A stretch of 64,000 nt of DNA from Klenkia brasiliensis (GTDB lineage Bacteria; Actinomycetota; Actinomycetes; Mycobacteriales; Geodermatophilaceae). The position numbers and the translations under genes were made by a program. The notes under the pieces were generated by a model, which did not search any database, had not been told where the DNA came from, and worked only from the letters and a program-made list of their open reading frames with translations. Each line of letters starts with the position of its first letter. Position 1 is the stretch's first letter. The stretch is taken from NCBI RefSeq assembly GCF_900100695.1, contig NZ_FNCF01000004.1:62001-126000 (forward strand). The letters are read 5' to 3'. Shown here piece after piece: positions 57,815 to 64,000 of this stretch.

Positions 57815-58203
57815 GCGGTACCCCGCGGGCGGCGGACCCGGCGCGGGCGGCCAAGGCGCTGTCCGGTGCGGCGGCGGCCACCCTGTTCCTCGAGGGCCTG
57901 GCCGTGCTGTTCGTGCCCCGGGCGATCGCGCAGACCGACGGCCTGGGCGGCGGGGTGCTCACCGTCCTGGTGGTGCTCGCGGTGGTGCTCGTGCTCGCCA
58001 GCGGGGTGCAGCGCCGCCCGCAGGGCCTGCTGATGGGCACCGTCCTGCAGGTCCCGCTGCTCCTCACCGGGCTGGCGTCCAGCGCCATGTGGTTCGTCGG
58101 CGGCGTCTTCCTGCTGATCTGGCTGTACCTGCTGCAGACCCGCAAGGACCTCGTCGGCTCCCCCTTCGGGCCGGTGCCCGACCCGCCGGCCACCGGCCGA
58201 TAG
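57811..58203 (+). CDS. DUF4233 membrane protein
   Basis: A 130-residue protein with about four hydrophobic helices (TLFLEGLAVLFVP, LTVLVVLAVVLVLASGV, VLQVPLLLTGL, WFVGGVFLLIWLYLLQ). It matches the small membrane protein found between folC and ndk in actinobacteria (DUF4233, Rv2446c-like). Function unknown. Translationally coupled to folC by an ATGA overlap; the next gene begins 7 bases after its stop. Confidence 0.85.
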   Translation: MSGTPRAADPARAAKALSGAAAATLFLEGLAVLFVPRAIAQTDGLGGGVLTVLVVLAVVLVLASGVQRRPQGLLMGTVLQVPLLLTGLASSAMWFVGGVFLLIWLYLLQTRKDLVGSPFGPVPDPPATGR

Positions 58204-58210
58204 GGGAGGG

Positions 58211-59281
58211 GTGACCCGAACGCGCCGGGCCCGGGCCCTGCTGGTGCTGCTGGCGGTGGCCCTGCCGCTGGTCGGCTGCGGGGCCGACGAGCCCGCACCC
58301 GCCGCGGCCCCCTCGACGACGGTGGCCGCGCCGACGACGACCGCCGCGCCCACCACCCCGCCCGCGCCGCAGCCGGTGGCCCCGCTCACCGGCCTGCCGG
58401 TCGCCGCCGTCGACCCCCGCCCGGCGTTGGCTGTGAAGATCGAGAACCCGCCGGTCGCCCGCCCGCAGGCCGGGCTGACCGAGGCCGACATGGTCTGGGA
58501 GCAGCTCGTCGAGGGCGGCACCAGCCGGCTGGTCGCGGTCTACCAGTCGCGGGTCCCGGCCAGCATCGGCCCGGTCCGCTCCACCCGGCCGATGGACCCG
58601 GCCATCACCGCGCCGCTGCACGGGCTGTTCGCCACCTCCGGTGGGCAGCTGCCCTACCTGCAGGCGGTCACCGCCGCCGGGCTGCAGCTGTTCAGCTTCG
58701 ACGCCGGGGACGCCGGCTTCGCCCGCCGGGGGCCGCGGTCGGCGCCGCACAACGTCTACCTCGACCCCGCCCCGCTCTACGCCGCGGCCGACCCCGCCCA
58801 CCAGGCACCGCCCGCCGCGCAGTTCGGCTACGCGCCCACCGCCGGCACCCAGACCACCGTGGTCGCCGGTGCACCCACCGGCCGGCTGGACCTGCGCCTG
58901 TCGCCCGAGGCCGTGCCGTCGTGGACCTGGAACCCGGTCGCCCGGGTGTGGGAGCGGGCCGAGGGCGCCGACCCCGCCTACGCCGCCGACGGCGTCCGGG
59001 TCGCCGCCACCAACGTCGTCGTCCTGCGGGTGGAGGTGGTGGAGACCGGGGCGCTGGACCCGGCCGGCAACCACGTGCCCGAGACGCTGCTGTCCGGGCG
59101 CGGGGGAGAGGCCGTCGTCGCGACCGGGGGCCGCACCGCCACGGTCACCTGGTCCAAGGGCGGCGACGCCGACCCCGTCGTCCTCACCGCCGCCGACGGC
59201 AGCCCGGTGCTGCTGGCCCCGGGCACGACCTGGGTCGAGCTGGTGCCCACCGGCAGCGGGTCGGTCGCGGCGGTTCCGTAG
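58211..59281 (+). CDS. DUF3048 family lipoprotein (YerB-like)
   Basis: A 356-residue secreted lipoprotein. The signal peptide ends in the lipobox LVGC (Cys23), followed by an Ala/Pro/Thr-rich linker to about 58. The DUF3048 core starts [46 protein letters not shown] and includes [12 protein letters not shown] and [13 protein letters not shown]. Family function is unknown, with a suspected cell-envelope role. GTG start 7 bases after DUF4233 with GGGGAGGGG overlapping. It is inserted between DUF4233 and ndk, which are neighbours in Mycobacterium. Its TAG stop overlaps the likely ndk promoter. Confidence 0.85.
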   Translation: MTRTRRARALLVLLAVALPLVGCGADEPAPAAAPSTTVAAPTTTAAPTTPPAPQPVAPLTGLPVAAVDPRPALAVKIENPPVARPQAGLTEADMVWEQLVEGGTSRLVAVYQSRVPASIGPVRSTRPMDPAITAPLHGLFATSGGQLPYLQAVTAAGLQLFSFDAGDAGFARRGPRSAPHNVYLDPAPLYAAADPAHQAPPAAQFGYAPTAGTQTTVVAGAPTGRLDLRLSPEAVPSWTWNPVARVWERAEGADPAYAADGVRVAATNVVVLRVEVVETGALDPAGNHVPETLLSGRGGEAVVATGGRTATVTWSKGGDADPVVLTAADGSPVLLAPGTTWVELVPTGSGSVAAVP

Positions 59282-59284
59282 GCT
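59279..59284 (+). promoter_or_regulatory. Candidate -10 box of ndk
   Basis: TAGGCT, 8 bases before the GTG of ndk; its TAG is also the stop codon of the DUF3048 gene. No Shine-Dalgarno. Confidence 0.45.
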
Positions 59285-59292
59285 GCGGCCTC

Positions 59293-59700
59293 GTGACTGA
59301 GCGCACCCTGATCCTGGTCAAGCCCGACGGCGTCGCCCGCGGCCTGGTCGGCGAGGTCGTGTCGCGGCTGGAGGCCAAGGGCCTGCGGCTGGTGGCCGCC
59401 GAGCTGCGCACCCTGCCCCGCGAGACCGCCGAGCAGCACTACGCCGAGCACGCCGAGAAGCCGTTCTTCGGCTCGCTGGTCGACTTCATCACCGGTGGCC
59501 CGCTGCTGGCGCTGGTCGCCGAGGGCCCGCGGGCCATCGAGGCCTTCCGCGCGCTGGCCGGCGCCACCGACCCGGTGAGGGCCGCCCCGGGCACCATCCG
59601 CGGCGACTTCGCCCTCGAGGTGCAGAACAACATCGTCCACGGCTCGGACTCCCCGGAGTCGGCCCAGCGCGAGATCGGTCTGTTCTTCCCCTCGCTCTGA
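59293..59700 (+). CDS. ndk: Nucleoside diphosphate kinase
   Basis: Transfers the terminal phosphate between nucleoside triphosphates and diphosphates. 135 residues, standard length; starts [22 protein letters not shown], and the phosphohistidine is His116 in [12 protein letters not shown]. The GTG at 59293 begins the conserved domain. A TAGGCT hexamer lies 8 bases upstream. Downstream is a GC palindrome and then the radical SAM genes. Confidence 0.97.
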   Translation: MTERTLILVKPDGVARGLVGEVVSRLEAKGLRLVAAELRTLPRETAEQHYAEHAEKPFFGSLVDFITGGPLLALVAEGPRAIEAFRALAGATDPVRAAPGTIRGDFALEVQNNIVHGSDSPESAQREIGLFFPSL

Positions 59701-59712
59701 CGAACCCGGGGG

Positions 59713-59737
59713 CCGGGCCCGCGGGCCCGGCTACCCT
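59713..59737 (+). terminator. ndk terminator palindrome followed by a -10 box for the next gene
   Basis: CCGGGCCCG followed by its exact complement CGGGCCCGG (59713-59730) is an 18-base perfect palindrome 12 bases after the ndk stop. TACCCT (59732-59737) follows directly, 10 bases before the next ATG, and may be its -10 box. Confidence 0.6.
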
Positions 59738-59747
59738 GGGGGACGCC

Positions 59748-61703
59748 ATGACTGTCGAGAGCCTGTACCCCCGCCTCGAGCCGCTGCTGGCCCAGGTGCA
59801 GAAGCCCATCCAGTACGTCGGCGGCGAGCTGAACGCGCAGACCAAGCCGTGGGACGACGTCGCCGTCCACTGGGCGCTGATGTACCCCGACGCCTACGAG
59901 GTCGGCCTGCCCAACCAGGGCCTGATGATCCTGTACGAGGTGCTCAACGAGCGCCCCGACGCCCTGGCCGAGCGCACCTACGCCGTCTGGCCCGACCTCG
60001 CCGCGCTGATGCGCGAGCACGGCGTCGGCCAGTTCACGCTGGAGAACCACCGGCCGGTGCGCGACTTCGACGTCCTGGGCGTCAGCTTCGCCACCGAGCT
60101 CGGCTACACCAACCTGCTCGAGGCGCTGGACCTCGCCGGGGTACCGCTGCACGCGGTGGACCGCGACGAGACGCACCCGGTCGTCGTCGCCGGCGGGCAC
60201 GCGGCGTTCAACCCCGAGCCGGTCGCCGACTTCGTCGACTGCGCGGTGCTCGGCGACGGCGAGCAGGTCGTCGGCGACATCACCGACGTCGTCGCCGCCT
60301 GGAAGGACGCCGGCCGCCCCGGCGGGCGCACCGAGCTGCTGGCGCGGCTGGCCCGCGTCGAGGGCGTCTACGTCCCGCAGTTCTACGCGGTCAGCTACCT
60401 GCCCGACGGCACCATCGGGGCCTTCACCCGCACCCGGGACGACGTCCCCGCGCAGGTGGCCAAGCGCACCGTCATGGACCTCGACGAGTGGCCCTACCCC
60501 AAGCAGCCGCTGGTCCCGCTCGCCGAGAGCGTGCACGAGCGGATGAGCGTGGAGATCTTCCGCGGCTGCACCCGCGGCTGCCGGTTCTGCCAGGCCGGCA
60601 TGATCACCCGCCCCGTGCGGGAGCGGACGATCACCGGCATCGGCTCCATGGTCGACACCGGCCTGAAGGCCACCGGCTACCAGGAGGTGGGCCTGCTCTC
60701 CCTGAGCAGCGCCGACCACTCCGAGATCGGGCAGCTGGCCAAGGAGCTGGCCGACCGGTACGAGGGCACCAACACCGGCCTGTCGCTGCCCAGCACCCGG
60801 GTCGACGCGTTCAACGTGACGCTGGCCAACGAGCTGTCGCGCAACGGGCGCCGCTCGGGGCTCACCTTCGCCCCCGAGGGCGGCAGCGAGCGGATCCGCC
60901 GGGTCATCAACAAGACCGTGTCCAAGGACGACCTGGTCCGCACCGTCACCACCGCCTACGCCAACGGCTGGCGGCAGGTGAAGCTCTACTTCATGTGCGG
61001 TCTGCCGACCGAGACCGACGAGGACGTGCTCGAGATCGCCGAGCTCGCCACCGAGGTCATCCGGGCCGGCCGGGAGGCCAGCGGGTCCAAGGACATCCGC
61101 TGCACCGTCTCGATCGGCGGGTTCGTGCCCAAGCCGCACACCCCGTTCCAGTGGGCGTCGCAGGCCTCGGCGGAGACCATCGACCACCGGCTGCGGGTGC
61201 TGCGCGAGGCGATCAACGCCGACCGGCGGCTGGGCCGCTCGATCGGCATCCGCTACCACGACGGCAAGCCCGGCATCATCGAGGGCCTGCTGTCCCGCGG
61301 GGACCGCCGCGTCGGCCGGGTCATCGAGCGGGTGTGGCGCGACGGCGGTCACTTCGACGGCTGGAGCGAGCACTTCTCCTACGACCGCTGGGTGGCCGCG
61401 GCCGCTGACGAGCTGGCGCCCTTCGGCGTCGACCTCGACTGGTACACCACCCGCGAGCGCGGCCAGCACGAGGTGCTGCCCTGGGACCACCTGGAGTCCG
61501 GCCTGGACAAGGAGTGGCTCTGGGACGACTGGCAGGACGCCATCAGCGAGGAGGAGGTCGCCGACTGCCGGTGGACCCCCTGCTACGACTGCGGCGTCTG
61601 CCCGACCATGGGCACCGAGATCCAGATCGGCCCCACCGGCCGGTCGCTGATCCCGCTCACCCCGGTCGGCGCCGGACCGCGGCCCGCGGCGCACGCGCAC
61701 TGA
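59748..61703 (+). CDS. TIGR03960-family B12-binding radical SAM protein
   Basis: A 651-residue radical SAM enzyme of unknown reaction. An N-terminal cobalamin-binding-like domain (VHWALMYPDAYEVGLPNQGLMILYEVLN, GVSFATELGYTNLLEAL) precedes the radical SAM core with Cys274-x3-Cys278-x2-Cys281 (CTRGCRFC). A C-terminal cysteine group, CYDCGVC, may bind another cluster. In actinobacteria it is always paired with the TIGR03936/DUF2344 protein and found near rne, as here. It overlaps the next gene by one base (TGATG). Confidence 0.9.
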   Translation: MTVESLYPRLEPLLAQVQKPIQYVGGELNAQTKPWDDVAVHWALMYPDAYEVGLPNQGLMILYEVLNERPDALAERTYAVWPDLAALMREHGVGQFTLENHRPVRDFDVLGVSFATELGYTNLLEALDLAGVPLHAVDRDETHPVVVAGGHAAFNPEPVADFVDCAVLGDGEQVVGDITDVVAAWKDAGRPGGRTELLARLARVEGVYVPQFYAVSYLPDGTIGAFTRTRDDVPAQVAKRTVMDLDEWPYPKQPLVPLAESVHERMSVEIFRGCTRGCRFCQAGMITRPVRERTITGIGSMVDTGLKATGYQEVGLLSLSSADHSEIGQLAKELADRYEGTNTGLSLPSTRVDAFNVTLANELSRNGRRSGLTFAPEGGSERIRRVINKTVSKDDLVRTVTTAYANGWRQVKLYFMCGLPTETDEDVLEIAELATEVIRAGREASGSKDIRCTVSIGGFVPKPHTPFQWASQASAETIDHRLRVLREAINADRRLGRSIGIRYHDGKPGIIEGLLSRGDRRVGRVIERVWRDGGHFDGWSEHFSYDRWVAAAADELAPFGVDLDWYTTRERGQHEVLPWDHLESGLDKEWLWDDWQDAISEEEVADCRWTPCYDCGVCPTMGTEIQIGPTGRSLIPLTPVGAGPRPAAHAH

Positions 61704-62470
61704 TGGCCCGCCAGCCCGACGGCCCCCCGCCGCCGCCGACCGTGCAGAAGCTGCGGCTGCGCTACACCAAGCGCGGTCCGCTGCGGTTCGCCTCGCACCG
61801 CGACCTGGCGCGCGCCCTCGAGCGGGCGCTGCGCCGGGCGCAGGTGCCGATGGCGTTCTCCGCCGGCTTCAGCCCGCACCCCAAGATCAGCTACATGGGT
61901 GCGGCGCCGACGGGTGCGGCGTCGGAGGCGGAGTACGTCGAGATCGGGCTGGCGGTCCGTTGCGACCCCGAGGCCGTGCGGGTGGCCCTGGACGCCTCCC
62001 TGCCGCCGGGCATCGACGTCCTGGAGTGCGTGGAGGCCGCCGAGGGCACCGGCGGTCTCGCCGAGCGGCTGGACGGCACCCGCTGGCGGGTCGACCTGGC
62101 CGACGTCGACCCCGCGGAGCTGTCCGCCGCGGTCGACCAGCTGCTCGCCGCCAAGGTGGCGATGGTGGCCAAGCGCACCAAGAACGGCACCAAGGACGTG
62201 GACGTCCGGGCCGCCCTGGTCTCCGCATCGGTGGCCGGGGAGGCAGGTCGTGCCATACTGCACGTGGTGGTACGGCAGGTGACGCCGACCGTACGACCGG
62301 ACGACGTGTTGGCCGCACTGGCTGCCGTCGCCGACCTGCACCCGCCGGTGCCCCCCCGGGCCGTGCGTGAGGCGCAGGGCCGGCTCGACGGCACCGGTGA
62401 GGTGACCGACCCGCTCGAGCCCGACCGCGAGGCCGGCTCCCGCTGCCAGGGGGAGCCCCAGCCGGTCTGA
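61703..62470 (+). CDS. TIGR03936-family radical SAM-associated protein (DUF2344)
   Basis: A 255-residue protein with LRLRYTKRGPLRFASHRDLARALERALRRA and FSAGFSPHPKISYMGAAPTGAASEAEYVEI, the hallmark sequence of DUF2344. It is the standing partner of the TIGR03960 enzyme; in other bacteria the two are fused or adjacent, suggesting RNA modification or ribonuclease-linked function, not established. ATG start overlaps the upstream stop codon by one base. The C-terminal 20 residues are poorly conserved-looking. Confidence 0.88.
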   Translation: MARQPDGPPPPPTVQKLRLRYTKRGPLRFASHRDLARALERALRRAQVPMAFSAGFSPHPKISYMGAAPTGAASEAEYVEIGLAVRCDPEAVRVALDASLPPGIDVLECVEAAEGTGGLAERLDGTRWRVDLADVDPAELSAAVDQLLAAKVAMVAKRTKNGTKDVDVRAALVSASVAGEAGRAILHVVVRQVTPTVRPDDVLAALAAVADLHPPVPPRAVREAQGRLDGTGEVTDPLEPDREAGSRCQGEPQPV

Positions 62471-62806
62471 CCCGGACGGAGCCGGGCACCCGGGTCGACG
62501 CCCGTCACCCGCACCGCGAACTGCCAGCCGTGGCGCACCCAGCCTTCTGCAGCACCCGCTCCATCGAGCACAGCCTTCGAGCACACCGCTCACGCACCAC
62601 CAGCAGCACCGCTCCACCCCGCGAGCCAGCACTGCGCACCAGCACCACCCGGGACCCCGGTCACCCGGCCGGGTCCCGCGCACAGACTTCACGCGGGCCC
62701 CGGCGCGCCGCACGGCGCACCGACCCGCCCGACCCGCGCCCCTGCGCGGCCGCCAGTCGCCACCCGGCGATCGGCGCCCGGGGGTGCACCAGGAGGCGAG
62801 CCCCTC
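62471..62806 (+). other. Long leader region of the ribonuclease E gene
   Basis: 336 bases without a convincing gene. From 62520 to 62650 it is unusually poor in G runs and rich in C and A, with AGCAC repeated about six times and TCGAGCACA twice. An 8-base-pair hairpin (62650-62657 with 62671-62678) follows. AGGAGG precedes the rne start. The stretch probably contains the promoter and a long 5' untranslated region. Confidence 0.55.
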
Positions 62807-64000
62807 GTGGCCGACACCGACGACACCAGCAGCGGGACCACCGACCAGCAGGTCGCCGAACCGCAGGACACCACCCCGCCGGACATCCCCGCCGGCGAGC
62901 CCGCCCCCGACGAGGAGACCGTCGAGGAACCGGCCGACGAGGCCGCCGGGGAGCCGGCCGCGGAGCAGGCACCGGCGGAGGAGCAGGCGCCGGTCGCCGA
63001 GCTGCGTGCCGACGCCGCCACCCTCGAGGCCGCGGCCATCCCGCCCACCCGGGCGCTGGCCGAGGACCCCGAGGCCCCCCGCTTCGGTGCCCAGTTCAGC
63101 TCCCCGGAGCCCACCACCGTGACCGCCCGCCCGCGCCGCCGGGCCACCCGCCCCGCGCTGTCGGCCGACCCCGGCTCCGTCGAGCCCGCCGCGGCCGCCC
63201 CGCCCGCGCCGGCCTTCGTCAGCTTCGTGGCCGCCCCGCAGGAGGTCGCCCCGCCGGCGCCCCGCCGGCGCAGCCGCCGCACCCAGGCCGAGACCCCCGC
63301 CGAGCCGGAGGAGCCGACCGCGCCCGTCGAGGCGCCGGCCGAGGAGGACGCCAAGCCGCGGCGCAGCCGCTCCCGCCGCCGCGCCACCGAGCCGGCCGCC
63401 GAGCCCGCCGCCGGCGACACGGCCGAGGAGACCGTCGTCCTGACCGCCGCGGGTGAGGACGAGGACACCCGCGAGGCCGAGGACGACGCCACCGACGGCG
63501 ACGAGGACGACGACCGCGACAGCGGGTCGGGCAGCCGCCGGCGCCGCCGTGGCCGGCGTGGCCGCGGTCGGGGCCGCTCCGGCGAGGACGACGACGAGCA
63601 GACCGGCACCGCCGAGGGCGAGACCGCCGAGGACGACGGCGACGACGAGCCCGGCGACGCCGAGGGCGACGAGGACGGCGCCGACGACTCCGCCGACGGC
63701 GGCCGCTCCACCACCCGCCGGCGTCGCCGGCGCCGCCGCCGCGGCGAGTCCGCGGGTGATGCCGCCGAGACCCCGGCCGACGACGACCGGCCCGAGCGCG
63801 CCGGCCGCAACGGCAAGGACTCCAGCGACGACGCCGTCCGCGGCGTGGCCGGGTCCACCCGGCTGGAGGCGAAGCGGCAGCGCCGCCGGGACGGCCGCGA
63901 CACCGGCCGCCGCCGCGCCCCGATCCTGTCGGAGTCGGAGTTCCTGGCCCGCCGCGAGGCCGTGGACCGCGCGATGGTCATCCGCCAGCAGGGCGAGCGC
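62807..64000 (+). CDS. rne: Ribonuclease E/G, N-terminal extension (3' truncated by the window)
   Basis: The first 398 residues of an actinobacterial RNase E; the catalytic domain lies beyond the window. The visible part is the long disordered N-terminal extension: acidic blocks (EDDATDGDEDDDRDSGSG) alternate with arginine clusters ([26 protein letters not shown]), ending in GSTRLEAKRQRRRDGRDTGRRRAPILSESEFLARREAVDRAM (in parts), which is typical just before the S1 domain. GTG start with AGGAGG 10 bases upstream; frame open to the last base. RNase E processes rRNA and degrades mRNA; the arginine-rich parts probably bind RNA. Confidence 0.88.
   Translation, partial: MADTDDTSSGTTDQQVAEPQDTTPPDIPAGEPAPDEETVEEPADEAAGEPAAEQAPAEEQAPVAELRADAATLEAAAIPPTRALAEDPEAPRFGAQFSSPEPTTVTARPRRRATRPALSADPGSVEPAAAAPPAPAFVSFVAAPQEVAPPAPRRRSRRTQAETPAEPEEPTAPVEAPAEEDAKPRRSRSRRRATEPAAEPAAGDTAEETVVLTAAGEDEDTREAEDDATDGDEDDDRDSGSGSRRRRRGRRGRGRGRSGEDDDEQTGTAEGETAEDDGDDEPGDAEGDEDGADDSADGGRSTTRRRRRRRRRGESAGDAAETPADDDRPERAGRNGKDSSDDAVRGVAGSTRLEAKRQRRRDGRDTGRRRAPILSESEFLARREAVDRAMVIRQQGER

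Overview
This window is chromosomal DNA from a very GC-rich (roughly 74%) actinobacterium. Evidence for this is the two-part FO synthase FbiC (coenzyme F420), mycothiol-type enzymes, Clp protease genes in the order clpP1-clpP2-clpX after trigger factor, an Eis-type acetyltransferase, the small cytochrome aa3 oxidase subunit CtaJ, and several gene neighbourhoods also seen in Mycobacterium and Streptomyces. The style (frequent GTG starts, very high GC at third positions, short gaps) would fit Geodermatophilaceae (Blastococcus, Modestobacter, Geodermatophilus), but that family assignment is an inference. I see no phage, transposase, plasmid or CRISPR signature; the window is core chromosome.

Layout: 1-5.2 kb is a branched-chain acyl-CoA degradation cluster (carboxyltransferase, biotin carboxylase, acyl-CoA dehydrogenase), with a ferritin gene lying antisense inside it. 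5.3-10.2 kb is on the minus strand: quinone oxidoreductase, DUF885 protein, and a coupled lipoprotein/glycosyltransferase pair. 10.4-20.8 kb holds redox and flavin functions (FbiC, flavin reductase, a disulfide oxidoreductase, Old Yellow Enzyme, a luciferase-like oxidoreductase) plus a c-di-GMP protein, a transglutaminase-like protein and an SGNH hydrolase. tRNA-Arg, ssb and ettA follow. 23.4-26.2 kb carries a tyrosine phosphatase, a thioesterase and a biotin ECF transporter operon. 26.5-35.2 kb has an orphan roadblock protein, a very long hairpin, a degenerate sugar-type ABC ATPase, a GH13 glucosidase, truncated hemoglobin, an MFS carrier, MscS and a prolyl oligopeptidase. 35.3-46 kb includes an HNH nuclease, kynureninase, amidase, CtaJ-DUF5130, and a pepN / Rv2466c-like / rpiB neighbourhood matching Mycobacterium. 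46-64 kb has a lipoprotein-ECF sigma pair, two divergent tRNAs, tig-clpP1-clpP2-clpX, valS, folC-DUF4233-DUF3048-ndk, the radical-SAM pair TIGR03960/TIGR03936, and the start of ribonuclease E.

The clearest window-wide signal is regulatory. About fifteen genes lack a Shine-Dalgarno sequence and instead have a TANNNT-like hexamer exactly 6 to 8 bases before the start codon, which is the arrangement of leaderless transcripts. Other notable signals are a ClgR-type operator in front of clpP1, a roughly 93-base near-perfect hairpin at 27 kb, a second hairpin element behind clpX, and strong stem-loop terminators between many convergent genes. I did not find a clearly new multi-gene defence or biosynthetic system. 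The best candidates for undescribed function are the lipoprotein/ECF sigma pair, the lipoprotein/glycosyltransferase pair, and the degenerate orphan ABC ATPase.
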